Shown: positions 21,193 to 31,175, counted from the stretch's first letter. The stretch: DNA of 64,000 nucleotides from Eretmocerus hayati (GCA_029851415.1 CM056743.1:22668905-22732904), one strand, 5' to 3'. Notes: generated by a model not told the origin, from the sequence alone. Numbers and translations: made by a program.

Positions 21193-22533
21193 ATGGCATT
21201 CCTACACTCGTGCAGTGGCGAGTGTATGAAGAGCGAGCTCGATCTTTTCACGCTACCACCTACGCAAGCATCTATTGAGTCTAGTGCATTCTTGTATTAC
21301 AACCCCGTCTCGTCTCTCAGCGATGACGGTGAAACACCTCTCGAATTCGTCATACCCGGCTCAACCGATCACTACATCGACCTGGCACACACAATGCTAC
21401 GTGTTTCCGTTCAAATTGCACCTGTGGGAGTCGAAGTTGAGAATGCAAAAGTCGCCCCAGTGAATAATTTCATTCACACACTATTTAATCAAATCGATGT
21501 GTTCCTCAATCAAAAGCTAGTATCACCGCCGTCTAATACTTACCCATACCGAGCGTATCTCGAAACCGTGTTGAATTATTCAGTACCAAGTTTGCAATCG
21601 CATATGACAACAGCTCTGTGGTACACCGATAGACCTGGCCACATGGATGCCAACCCCAGTCTAGCAAAAGATGACGAGGACTGTAATCATGGAGCATTGA
21701 CACGGAGGAACCTCACCGCAAACGGAGCAACGGTGGACATGATTGGTTATCTACATTGTGACATATTCAATCAACCACGGTTTCTATTGAACAATATTGA
21801 AGTACGAGTGAGATTGATGCGCAGCAAGGACGCGTTCTGTCTCATGGATTTCTCGCAAGCTGCAAATTATACCGTCCGTATCAAGGACGCAGCCCTGATT
21901 GTGCGGCGAGCCAAAATTAGTCCTAGTGTCTTGCTCGCTCACGCTAATGCTCTTGCGAGAACTACTGCCAAGTATCCCCTCACACGTGTGGAAGTGAAAT
22001 CGTTTACTATGCATCGAGGAATCCTTGGTGATACGCTCGACAACGTGATTTTGGGTCAGTTACCGAAGAGGGTTGTAATTGGATTTGTGTTGAATAGAGC
22101 TTTCAATGGAAATCGTCAGCTCAATCCTTTCAATTTCCAACATTTCTCCATCAACTTCCTATCACTATACGTGGATGGTGTCCAGATACCCAGTAGACCT
22201 ATACAGCCTCGTTTTGCGGATAACGAACGGCTGTATGTCGACGCATATCACAGTATCTACACGGGTACGGGGATACATTACATGAACGAGAGTCTAGGTA
22301 TAGATCGGATATCTTACCCGAAAGGGTATTGCTTGTTCGCTTTTGACTTGACTCCCGATCTCTCAGCTCATTATTCAAGTCATTGGAATGTTGTGAAAAC
22401 GGGTTCATTGAGAATTGAAGTGCGTTTCGCGACTGCTTTGACTGAAACTATTAACTGCATAGTGTACGCCGAATTTGACAACGTTCTCGAGATAGATTCA
22501 AACAGAGTTGTCAATACCGATTTCAACGCTTGA
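21193..22533 (+). CDS. Double jelly-roll major capsid protein
   Basis: 446 residues from the ATG at 21193; a GTG start 9 nt earlier is less likely. The beginning, with SECxKSELDLFxxPPTQ-like spacing, the VNNFIHTLFNQIDVFLN and NTYPYRAYLE segments, and LPKRVVIGFV with ALNRAFNG-like context identify it with Polinton major capsid proteins (the group often labelled F54H12.2-like in animal gene sets). The C-terminus has FAFDLTPDLS and a VYAEFDNVLEID segment. The length is near the family norm, and there is no internal stop. The protein forms the hexon-like shell. Confidence 0.93.
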   Translation: MAFLHSCSGECMKSELDLFTLPPTQASIESSAFLYYNPVSSLSDDGETPLEFVIPGSTDHYIDLAHTMLRVSVQIAPVGVEVENAKVAPVNNFIHTLFNQIDVFLNQKLVSPPSNTYPYRAYLETVLNYSVPSLQSHMTTALWYTDRPGHMDANPSLAKDDEDCNHGALTRRNLTANGATVDMIGYLHCDIFNQPRFLLNNIEVRVRLMRSKDAFCLMDFSQAANYTVRIKDAALIVRRAKISPSVLLAHANALARTTAKYPLTRVEVKSFTMHRGILGDTLDNVILGQLPKRVVIGFVLNRAFNGNRQLNPFNFQHFSINFLSLYVDGVQIPSRPIQPRFADNERLYVDAYHSIYTGTGIHYMNESLGIDRISYPKGYCLFAFDLTPDLSAHYSSHWNVVKTGSLRIEVRFATALTETINCIVYAEFDNVLEIDSNRVVNTDFNA

Positions 22534-22684
22534 AGATGTCGTGAAACTCAAACATGTATGTAAAAGAACAGTAAGGATGATGTCGGAAGAGGGGATACTC
22601 GTGAGATGGTAAGAACGCGTTCACCGATCAAAATCCAGTACGGCTCGTGACACCTCAAAAGAAGCAGCCCGCACGGCTTCAAGC

Positions 22685-23443
22685 ATGGACCTGATAATTG
22701 AGATGCAAGGGTTTTTGGACAAGTATCATCAATTTCTGCCAAAAGAAGTCGCTGTACTGTCGATGAACGGTAACGTGACTGCACACTGGATAATATCGCG
22801 ACCTCATGAATGGGACGAGTTGCCGGAACAAGTGAAAAGTTACAACAGTCACGCGTCTCGTCTGACGCACGGATTTCAGTGGTTCGACGCAGGAATTTCG
22901 GTGTCTCAACTGAATAAGAATCTGTACAAATTAGCCCGGATCACGGACAATATATTCGTCAGAGGTTCGAACAAGAAGAAATATATCGAATCACTCATGG
23001 CCCGGACTGTGATCGACATCGACGAGTACACCACTTTTAGCGTTCTAGATACGCAACAAAAGTTCAGATGCAGGAATGTGTGTTGGTTCCATGCAGTGTA
23101 TCAACATACATATAAGAGTGAGTATTGCGCTGCGCGTCTAGCGCAGTTGACGAGAAAGTGGCTTCTATCGCTTCTACCGGAGAATTCGCGCAGAGATCAC
23201 GGAAAAATCAGCCACGGGTCATTGTTGCTGCGTACGCTGAGACAGCTGTACTTTGAAGCACACCAGCGTAGACGCGCTTCGGTGCGTTTTGAGCTTCCTG
23301 GAGATGATATTGCAGCTGGGGAGGATGACATCGACAAAAGTAAGGAATATGACATTGGAGATCGCTCAAAAGATGCAACAAATAGCGACGAGGGCAGTCA
23401 CGTATACGCTGTAGTGGAGGAACCTTTGATTCATATAGAATGA
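22685..23443 (+). CDS. Conserved Polinton-associated protein of unknown function
   Basis: 252 residues starting 151 nt after the capsid gene. The N-terminus carries DLIIEMQGFLDK...FLPKEVAVL, followed by a WFDAGI motif and IFVRGSNKKKYIESL. Then a cysteine/histidine stretch (CRNVCWFHAVY...YCAARL) ends in a Lys/Leu helix. I recall a similar domain (GF..KELAIL ... IYVKG.EK..WL ... C...H) in proteins of several insect mobile elements, but no established activity. The acidic C-terminal tail (about 205-252) is variable in look. The stop overlaps the protease start (ATGA). Confidence 0.72.
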   Translation: MDLIIEMQGFLDKYHQFLPKEVAVLSMNGNVTAHWIISRPHEWDELPEQVKSYNSHASRLTHGFQWFDAGISVSQLNKNLYKLARITDNIFVRGSNKKKYIESLMARTVIDIDEYTTFSVLDTQQKFRCRNVCWFHAVYQHTYKSEYCAARLAQLTRKWLLSLLPENSRRDHGKISHGSLLLRTLRQLYFEAHQRRRASVRFELPGDDIAAGEDDIDKSKEYDIGDRSKDATNSDEGSHVYAVVEEPLIHIE

Positions 23444-24018
23444 ACACGACGGAGATTTTAGAAGCTCTCGCGTTTGCGAGGGCCAATACGATAGGAGTCT
23501 ATGCTGCTGATCGCATTCCAAGGATTTTATGTCACCCGGCGGCTTTGTGTTGTAATACCGATGATCATACACGCAGAGGGAGTCATTGGATTGGAATCCA
23601 CATCGATGGCGACAGAAGGGGAACGTACTTCGACAGCTACGGCTTGCCGCCGATCTCGACGCATCATCTCAGTCGTCTGCAGAGTAACTGCAGGAATTAC
23701 ACGTGGAGTACGAAGGTGTTACAAAGTTGTGATTCAGTGTGTTGTGGTCAATACGTGATTATGTTCTTATATTACATGTGTAACGGTTCAACTCTGCGTG
23801 ATTTTCAAAGCATTTTCACGACTGACAGAAGAAGGAACGATAGGATAGTGATAAACTTTTGCCAAAAAATCACGCAGAATTTGAGACGTAAGAAACGAAA
23901 AGAGCCTGGTAGATTTTTGCTGGAGCAGTCTATTGGCTCTGGGTGCACCCATCAAACTTGCAGTCCTAGAGTGCATGATGTGCGTGATTGTTGTCTGTGT
24001 CGCCACAGTGACATGTAA
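23440..24018 (+). CDS. pro: Adenovirus-type (C5/Ulp1-like) cysteine protease
   Basis: Matures capsid and core proteins. The 192-residue frame starts at ATGA overlapping the preceding stop. The expected order of residues is visible: His49 in SHWIGIH, Asp65 in YFDSYGLPP, Gln95 and Cys102 in VCCGQYV. The seven-residue step from Gln to Cys equals that of the adenovirus enzyme. The C-terminal region (about 150-192) is cysteine-rich and basic and less typical. Length is close to that of other Polinton proteases. Confidence 0.92.
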   Translation: MNTTEILEALAFARANTIGVYAADRIPRILCHPAALCCNTDDHTRRGSHWIGIHIDGDRRGTYFDSYGLPPISTHHLSRLQSNCRNYTWSTKVLQSCDSVCCGQYVIMFLYYMCNGSTLRDFQSIFTTDRRRNDRIVINFCQKITQNLRRKKRKEPGRFLLEQSIGSGCTHQTCSPRVHDVRDCCLCRHSDM

Positions 24019-24023
24019 ATAGA

Positions 24024-24029
24024 AATAAA
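24024..24029 (+). terminator. Polyadenylation signal after the protease
   Basis: AATAAA lies 6 nt past the protease stop and is the first I see after the packaging/capsid block begins. A second AATAAA lies near 24147. It suggests one common 3' end for the block. Confidence 0.55.
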
Positions 24030-24396
24030 AAACATTGATGTTGTATACAGGTGTTACTGTTTTCAAAACATTTCCAAGCCCCGCAATCCCATGAGAGTAG
24101 ACGCACAGATAGATCGTGTCAGAACTTGTCATGGCTTTCAGAGGTCAATAAAACGCACATGGTGCACGCGTGGCCGGTAGGAGACATAAAACTTGACATA
24201 ACATGCTTGAGCATCGCACGTCACGATCGCACTTTGTGCGACCCCCCAAGTTTGGTTAGCAACAGCACTGGTCTCTCCCACCTTTTGAACACAACGGAGC
24301 TTCGTTGGCTGTCCTTTGCCTAGAAGACAGTCCCGTCTTAGCCATCATTCAGTTCAGTCGACTATCTTACCAGGTGAAATTTTGTGAGACAGAACA
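24030..24396 (+). promoter_or_regulatory. Intergenic region and putative promoter of the right-end gene
   Basis: No gene seen. Two overlapping initiator-like elements, TCAGTT (24349-24354) and TCAGTC (24354-24359), match the arthropod TCAGT consensus about 45 bp before the ATG at 24397. No good TATA box is placed for them. Confidence 0.4.
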
Positions 24397-25203
24397 ATGG
24401 CTCGTTGTCAGACTCGCAGTGAAAAACGCTCGGAAATGAGCGAATTACCTAATTTACTACTATCTACCTCTTACGCGCTCAACAAATCGAACACGAAAAG
24501 GCTGTGCATCGGACTGGAGAGTGATAATGGTCTATATCGTCGAGTCATCAAATTTCACAGCTCGGGCAAACCCTTGACTCTTAACGCCGCGGATTGGCAA
24601 TTCCTGAAGGACCACTTCGATGGTATCAACAACTATTTCCGTAATCATCAGGCTTTCAATGACGAATTTGGGAAATGTAACAAGATCTATCTGCAAAACC
24701 ATGATCTGACGTTTGCCACGACGTACGGTACGCGAACAATTCTCATCGACGAGCGCCCTACGTACCAAGAACGCAAGCTCGATGGTGAAATCGAACCAGT
24801 GAATAAGAAATTACACATCGCGCCTCCATCTGTTGCCATGCAGCCTGCTACTTTCGACGGCTTACGTCTGCAGAGCCATCTGATTGATCTGCATCTAGCG
24901 CAATTGGAAGGGTGGTCGCCCAAAGTGGAGAGTGTTGTAAAAGCAATAGTTGAATATTTAAAAGAGAAGATCCGTAAGGAAGAAGAAGATGCAGCCGTAC
25001 TGTTGAACGACTTTTCGAAATTCAAGCAATATTACGCATCCCATAGTGCCGAAATCGAGAGCTTCGTGAGTGAAAAGATGAACAGTGAGAAAGATGATAG
25101 TTGTTTCGATAGTGTTTGCAAAAAGCTTGTATTGAGTGAAATTTTGGCCTTTGGGCTGCCAGGTATTGTCAAAAAGTTGAGAGATGTAATGATATCATCG
25201 TGA
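24397..25203 (+). CDS. Unknown Polinton protein near the right end
   Basis: 268 residues from an ATG in acaATGG. It begins with a basic Ser/Arg-rich stretch and has a mixed central region (about 30-140) with aromatic and charged residues. A long charged helical region follows (about 165-245), with KEKIRKEEED and probable coiled coil. No signal peptide, membrane segment or catalytic motif is recognised. A polyadenylation signal follows 25 nt after the stop. It is separated from the capsid block by its own spacer and initiator, so it is probably controlled separately; accessory or regulatory role is a guess. Confidence 0.72.
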   Translation: MARCQTRSEKRSEMSELPNLLLSTSYALNKSNTKRLCIGLESDNGLYRRVIKFHSSGKPLTLNAADWQFLKDHFDGINNYFRNHQAFNDEFGKCNKIYLQNHDLTFATTYGTRTILIDERPTYQERKLDGEIEPVNKKLHIAPPSVAMQPATFDGLRLQSHLIDLHLAQLEGWSPKVESVVKAIVEYLKEKIRKEEEDAAVLLNDFSKFKQYYASHSAEIESFVSEKMNSEKDDSCFDSVCKKLVLSEILAFGLPGIVKKLRDVMISS

Positions 25204-25227
25204 TCGGGATATTATTTGTCTGGAATC

Positions 25228-25233
25228 AATAAA
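25228..25233 (+). terminator. Polyadenylation signal
   Basis: AATAAA lies 25 nt after the stop of the 268-residue gene, followed by a T/G-rich stretch. Confidence 0.55.
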
Positions 25234-25399
25234 TTTGATTGTGCTACACTAGGATCCGTTTGTATTCTTTGAAATCCCCCTCCATCAGAAAATTAATGTG
25301 CACGTCGAAGCACGTAGAACGCACTTGTGAGCACGTAGAATCATACACACCCCTCAGTTACGTTTGAACAGTAGTGCTGCTCACATCGTAGAATTCAAA

Positions 25400-25564
25400 A
25401 TGGGTCCTCCCAACTCGAAAAATTATCAAAAACTTGAAAACGATAAAGAGAAATTGATTGAGAAAGACAGCAAAAAATGTGTCTGGGTCCAGAAGAAAAG
25501 TTACACAAAAAACCCACCCGACTCAAAAAATAGCTCCAATAATACGGGCTACAAAAAATTCTGA
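25400..25564 (+). CDS. Possible small lysine-rich ORF (54 aa)
   Basis: ATG in aaaATGG opens 54 codons rich in Lys, Asn and Ser. A longer frame from 25364 uses TTG. No family recognised. It may be chance in an A-rich stretch. Confidence 0.25.
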   Translation: MGPPNSKNYQKLENDKEKLIEKDSKKCVWVQKKSYTKNPPDSKNSSNNTGYKKF

Positions 25565-25649
25565 TTAAGACAAAAAACATTGTGGCATCTCTGTCAGTCA
25601 GATCAGCATCGCTATGGTAAGCCTATCATTTAAGAACTCAAGTGGCATA

Positions 25650-25729
25650 CGGTTCCGTAGTGCAAAGGCTACGTCTGTGGCTTTCAAACCAAAGGGACGC
25701 CGGTTCAAATCCCGGTGATCGCACTTTTT
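25650..25729 (+). tRNA. tRNA-like sequence with Pol III-type B box
   Basis: A perfect B-box consensus (GGTTCAAATCC, 25702-25712) lies about 40 bp after an A-box-like stretch (about 25653-25670), and a T5 run (25725-25729) follows as a Pol III terminator. The T arm lacks one base of the usual stem and I cannot fold a convincing acceptor stem, so this is a degenerate tRNA, a tRNA-derived SINE fragment or a small Pol III transcript rather than a standard tRNA gene. Confidence 0.4.
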
Positions 25730-26115
25730 CAAAAAAAGAAAGAGTGTAGTCGAGAGCCTTTGGTCTGCGAACCATGGATCTAGATTGCACGTCGGATCCG
25801 TATGCTTTTGCACTCATTACCGACAGTCAGAACGTTAGATTCCTCATGTTCCGATGCATTTTACATAGGTATCAACAGCTGTTCATCAGATCGATGGAGC
25901 AGGTGACATTCGCCGAAGAGTATGTGTGTCTACGAACTTGAGCAGGAATCTTCTATGCAAAAATGAACTCGCTCTCTCACAATGTTTTATCATTACCCGC
26001 ATTGGAGATCAGATGTAGCTTATAAATAAATATCTAATTATATCCCGATACAACTCGTCATCAATATTACCACCTCAATCAGACGTTGCAACCTGAAGAA
26101 AACCGAGATATAATC
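25730..26115. other. Spacer before the right TIR
   Basis: No gene is supported. Frames are short and contain no recognisable motif. Confidence 0.4.
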
Positions 26116-26734
26116 ACATGGGTCTCTAGTGAGACGCTCGTTTCCAATGCTGAGAACGAGACAGCATTTGGATCTTTAAATCCAAGCGAGCCGAAAACGA
26201 ATCATCCAAAGCAAGAATGTCCCCGCCCGCGTGCGTTTGTCTAGACCGGAGCGAGAGCGCCAAACTTTGAATAAGATCTGATCTGACCAATACAAAGAAC
26301 TCTGAGCCTCACGTACTCTGAGCCAGTTCCCTGGTAAGCGGCCCATACTCTACCACATACGTAATTTTCTGACTCTCACGGACAGAGGAGAATTTCCTTG
26401 CTATGCTGCGGGAGTATACCATTAGCACTCTCTCTCTCTCTCTCTCGCGCGCGCACTTGCATGATTTTCATGGTCGCGGCGCAAGAAAGACGTTTCAACC
26501 GCGAGCTGTCGAGCGCCGGTGTTTCCAATACTCGGAAAACCCGGCAAAGCAGGATTTCTTCTGTGCGTGGTGAAAGGTGGGCGCGGGGGGTGGGGGGAGG
26601 GGGGCCGGCCGCTGCGGAGGGGCATCAGCACTGCCGAAACCCGTTCGCATCGGCGCGGCGAAAAATATCCACCGATGGCACTATAGCCGGCGTGACGTCA
26701 TCGGTGTCCGGCTATAGTGCCCCGTATACTACTC
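26116..26734 (-). repeat. Polinton right terminal inverted repeat
   Basis: Reverse complement of the left terminal repeat, with only one copy of the block duplicated on the left and a short TC tract (about 26430-26446). The repeat ends ...gtatactactc. Substitutions between the two repeats are scattered, so the two ends have diverged somewhat. Confidence 0.9.
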
Positions 26735-26740
26735 TTGTTC
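26735..26740. repeat. Target-site duplication, right copy
   Basis: ttgttc repeats the six bases before the left terminal repeat (6960-6965). If the preceding c is counted, the match is seven bases. Confidence 0.8.
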
Positions 26741-26897
26741 ACTCTTTCTTCCTTTCCTTTTTTTTTTTTTGGTACTATAACCTCCGGGCTGGTGCCCTCC
26801 AAAAAGGGAATTCCACCAATCACACTACCAGTCCGTGACCACAACACTGATATCCGGAAATACCCGAATGCTTCCTGAGAACTACATGAGTCAAACC
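26741..26897. other. Host flank with pyrimidine/T run
   Basis: A pyrimidine-rich stretch leads to a T run (about 26758-26770). On the opposite strand this would be a poly(A) end, so it may be the tail of an old retroposon. No gene is seen. Confidence 0.4.
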
Positions 26898-26900
26898 TTA

Positions 26901-28567
26901 GGCTCGTTCTACATAGGATGCGCTCAGCGCGTGAGCGTACCCGCATACGCTGGCGCTCGAAGCATTTGATGCAGGGAATTCCATGATGCTCGTTCAACAT
27001 AGGATGCGCTCAGCGCGTAAGCGTACGTGCATATACGCTCGGGCTCAAAGCATTTGATGCAGGGATTTCCATGAAGCAGCCTAGCCAGTCGTTTTCCATT
27101 TGGAATTTCCACAAGTGAAGAGTTGGTTGGTGATTGATGGGCTCAGAGTTATATAATTTGGTCATAAAATCAAGTTTCTTCATGTCATCTTCCAATCAAT
27201 TAGAGAAACACATCAGCGTTTGCCGTCCCTAAGAATTACCCGCTGTTTCATCATCGGTGAAATACGGGATCCATGAAATTGGTTGATGGCGGTCTCCGAG
27301 TGACATCCGTGGGTCAGAAAAACAGTTTTCTCCATATTCCTCCATGAACAAATAGGAGAAACCAGCAGCGGTGGCCCCGCGAGCCGTTCTAGAAAAAAAT
27401 CCCGGTGGAGCAACGTTTTCGCAACTCAGTATCCGCATTGATGACCACCCATCTTAGCTTGCGAAAACTGTCACTTTGTTGTTTTTGTTGGGAATCAAAA
27501 ACTAGGCAAGAGCAAGATGAGTGGTCACCAATTCCGATACTACATCACGAGAATGTATCTTAATCTGGATCTTTGACCGAAATAAAAGGCTTGCGTGACC
27601 GCCGCTGATGTTTTTCTCTCTTTGTTCATGAAAGAACATGGAGCAACTTAATTTGCTGGCTTCATAATGTCACTCGTGATCCACCAACCATCAACCAACT
27701 CTTCACTTGTGAGAATTCAGAGTGGAAAACACTGGTAGGGCTGCTTCATGAAAATTCCCGCATCAAATGCTTTGAGCGCAAGCGTATGCGCTCAAAGCGT
27801 TTGATGCAAGGATTTTCATGAAGCAGCCTTACTAGTCGTTTTCCGCTCGGAATTTCCCCAAGTGAAGGATTGGCTGATGATTGGTGGGCTGCGAGTGACA
27901 TTATTTAGCCAAAGAATCAAGTTTCTCCGCGTTTCTCCATGAACAATAGAGAAAAACATCAGTGGTGGCCGCGTGAGCTTTTTCGGGGAGGAATATATAG
28001 GTTGAGTAACGTTTTTGCGATTCAGTATCCACATTGATGATCGCTCATCTTGCACTTGCCTAGTTTCTGATCTCAAACGAAGTTACTAGACTTCGCAAAC
28101 TAAGACGGGAGGTCACCAATGCGGATACTGAGTTGCAGAAACGTTGCTCAACTTGGATTTTTTCTCGAAAAGGCTTGCGGAACCGCCACTGCTGGTTTCT
28201 CTCATTTGATCATGAAAAAACATGAAGGAAATTGATTTTCTGACCCAAAGATGTCACCCGGAGACCGCCGTTAATCAATGTCATGGGTACCCTATTTCAC
28301 CGATAATGAAAGAGCGGATAATTCTTAGGGTGACCAATGCTGATGATTTTCTTCAACTGTTTGTAGGAAAACTCGAGGAAACTTGATTTCTTAGTCCAAT
28401 AATGTCACTCGGAGCCCACCAATCATCAACCAACTCTTCTCTTGGGGGAATTTTGAGTAGAAAACAACCGGTAAAGCTGCTTCATGAATTTCCCTGAATT
28501 GATTGCTTTGAGCGCAAGCGTATGCGCGTATGCACATGCGCTGAGCGCATCCTATGTAGAACGGGCC
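26901..28567. mobile_element. Harbinger-like nonautonomous foldback element
   Basis: The ends begin ggctcgttctacatagg and finish cctatgtagaacgggcc, flanked by TTA at 26898-26900 and 28568-28570. A TWA duplication and GGC...GCC ends are typical of PIF/Harbinger. The whole element is a palindrome of about 780-bp imperfect arms around a core at 27739-27828. The terminal unit of about 88 bp is tandemly duplicated on the left (26901 and about 26988). No transposase frame is present, so it would need a partner. Confidence 0.8.
27739..27828. repeat. Core palindrome of the foldback element
   Basis: Arms of about 42 bp (ggctgcttcatgaaaat... and its complement) meet at a 6-nt loop agcgta, flanked by tgagcgca/tgcgctca. 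Mismatches are few. The same ctgcttcatgaa block also lies near both outer ends (about 27067 and 28481), so subunits were reused. Confidence 0.85.
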
Positions 28568-28570
28568 TTA

Positions 28571-30198
28571 CACTGTAAAAGAAATATGTGTGTAAAACAC
28601 AGCACCGTGCTGGTCGGGTTTTTTTTATCCATGACAAAACAATGGGATCTCATGATACAGCGCGTAGGCAAATATCATACACTGATGGGTTGGTCACTAA
28701 GATATATTAAATGCAATAATCATCATATCGATATGCAATAACGCTGTAGGCAAATATAAACATGCGATATTATTTCGAAATACTATCTTGAAATTGTGCC
28801 AATCAGTTGGAATGATGAGTTATAGTTCATGCTATTTGGTGCTCTGTCAATATGTTATTGTTGGAGTGGATAGGCAAATATGAATCTCCGCACGCAGGAC
28901 AGATTTTCAGGTATAGCTTTCGATTTATCCCCATCAAAGTTAATTACTGAATTTAAATAATGAAAATCATGGGAGCAATGAAAATTTACCCTTATCCTCA
29001 CGTGAACTGGAATATATTGTCAAATTCATCCATGCAATATTTTTGTTTCGATTACCTCGATTGAACTTGATTTTTCCAATTTTGCATCAAATATCACGAA
29101 ACATCAATTCCTAAGGCCTAATACCAAAGGCTAGAGGCTCCAGCTCACGGACTTACTTCAAATGTATGATTTTCATTCTTCTTAGTTTAAGACTAGTTCA
29201 ACTAATGGAACCTGGTTCAGAATTCTGAAACTATTCCACATAAATATTAGCGATAGTGAAAGTCACTTTTAGACTCAATCTGATATGTTAGTATTTTCTT
29301 TCAGACGACAATCACAATCATTCTGAGTAGGAATATCACCAGTTACAATCTACCATCATCAAAGAGTAGCTACCCTGACATCAAAACGATCCATCCGCAG
29401 AACAGCTCCCTCTCTTGGATTTAGTACTCCAAATAATGACCTCGTGTGATACCCGCAGTATGGCATATAGATATGTACGAGCTTCACAAAACGCCCAGAG
29501 GCAACATCAACCGTTGCAACCATGACGAATTGTATGACGCTCTGAATACCTGAACCGAATGCAATTTTGAATATATCGAATCGATAGTATATAGTTAGAC
29601 TAACCGCTCACACAGCAAATCTCTCACGAGGTCATACCATCATCATCGTCATCGATTGGAAGTTCTATAGTTACATAGTCTCATGTGACCTATAATGTTA
29701 TATGTTTACAGGCTAATATTGCACTGCTCTCAAATGTCATGTAGGCTTTAGTTTCTGGGTGATAGAGGCATTTCATAGAGAGAGAGAAGTCGATTGCCCA
29801 TATAGCATTATATTATAGCCTGAGGCTGAATGTGTTACTGATTGCTCTGTTAAAATTAGGCAATGGTGAACGGCTGCAGTGTGCTGAGAGATACATATAT
29901 CTTCTAAATTACACTGATAGTAGCTCCCTGCATGGGTTAGCGAATGTTGGTTAGAAAATGTATGGTTCAAGTGGCGTACGTGCAATCCTTTTTGGTCCTG
30001 TGCAAATTTTCAGATTAGGCACGTAGTAGTAGTAGTAGAAGACCAGACTAAAATGTACGAGCACTCGTGATTAGTAACTTAATGTGGGTTACAAGGAACG
30101 ATTAGATTTTGTAGATTTGTGCATCATCACATGGTTTTCGGGCATTTCTCTAGGGTAATATACATTTCTTCTTAGTCTCACTAGCTTCTTCTAGTCTG
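28571..30198. other. Host DNA, nothing recognised
   Basis: AT-rich, stop-rich sequence without a supported gene. There are short repeats such as tagtagtagtag near 30025. Confidence 0.4.
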
Positions 30199-30443
30199 CA
30201 CTGTAAAAAATTTTTCCGAAAAACTTCAACCAACTGGTTGAATGAAAAATTCAACCAGCTGGTTGAATGGAAAATTCAACCATTTGGTTGAAAATGCAAC
30301 CGAATGGTTGAATAGACTAGTTGAATTTTCAACCGAACTGGTCGAATTTTCAACCAAATGGTTGAATTGTCCATTCAACCAGCTGGTTGAATTTTTCATT
30401 CAACCCAGTTGGTTGAAGTTTTTCGGAAAATTTTTTTACAGTG
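30199..30443. mobile_element. CACTG-ended foldback MITE
   Basis: 245 bp that begins CACTGTAAAAAATTTTTCCG and ends with its complement, flanked by TG at 30197-30198 and 30444-30445. The inside is a chain of small palindromes of the type ttcaacca(n)tggttgaa, repeated about eight times. CACTG ends and a 2-bp duplication suggest the CACTA/EnSpm group, but the length of the duplication makes this tentative. Confidence 0.7.
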
Positions 30444-30894
30444 TGATGTTTAGCAACAAAATTCATCATATTAATGATGTAATTGCACAATAGAGAAATT
30501 TGTACAATTTTCTAATGAAAAATAACCTAATTCTAGACCAAAACTTATGTCAAAAATTTCAGTACTAATATAATCACACTGGCATCGGATCTGACAGCCT
30601 ATTATTTTTTTAATTTGTCGTGAAAACACTGCGCAACAAAATTTTGGGTCTGAAATAATGCATGGACTGGACAATGGCTTTCTTGTGTATTTTTTGACGC
30701 TGAAACCGAATCCGAGCTCGGATTTGCGCCTACACGTCAGGATTTTTTTTTAATGAATCAAACTGGTTCTCTAAAAAACAGCGTTTTTCACGTTTTTCGC
30801 TAATTTGGTAAACTGAAAGTCTCCTAGCCAGGGAGTACAGATAGGTCAAAATGCATATCAAAATATGTTCACCTACCCGCGTGGAAAAAATTCC

Positions 30895-31175
30895 CTGGGA
30901 AAATCATGGGAAATTTTTCCTGGGAAAACCATGGCAAAACCATGGGAAAATCATCGCTCCTGTCTGAATCCCAGGTTTTTCCCAGGGTCAGATCATCTTT
31001 GTAACCATGGCAAAACCCTGGCAAAACCCTGGCAAAATCCTGGCAAAACCCTGGCAAAATCATGGGATTTTGAACAGTAGGCATTGGTGAATTAGTTTAC
31101 CCATGATTATCCCAGGGTTTTGCCAGGATTCTCCCATGATTTTCCCAGGGTTTTCCCAGGATTTTTCCATGGTTT
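30895..31175 (+). repeat. Degenerate short tandem repeats (caaaaccctgg type)
   Basis: Many copies of a unit of about 11-12 bp, such as catggcaaaaccctgg and its variants, run first in one and then in the opposite orientation. The mirror copy is at about 34450-34740. Open frames here come from the repeats and are not genes. Confidence 0.7.

Larger units (their letters stand above)
6966..26734 (+). mobile_element. Maverick/Polinton (polintovirus-like) element, apparently complete
   Basis: This 19.8-kb element has terminal inverted repeats of about 0.6-0.95 kb and a 6-bp target duplication. It encodes a protein-primed family B DNA polymerase, a retroviral-type integrase with a chromodomain, a packaging ATPase, an adenovirus-type cysteine protease, a major capsid protein and a minor capsid protein. 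That set defines the class. All these frames are open, with no visible internal stop or frameshift. Coding GC content is higher than in the flanks. Whether it still moves or makes particles cannot be judged from sequence alone. Confidence 0.96.

Noticed and set aside
26741..26897. Extension of the Polinton to the right
   Set aside because: The terminal repeat and the 6-bp duplication both end by 26740, and the left flank has no matching sequence.
30865..31084. Open frames rich in GKTLAKPW-type repeats, with mirror at 34533-34873
   Set aside because: They are translations of degenerate 11-12-bp repeats on both strands of the palindrome arms, not genes.
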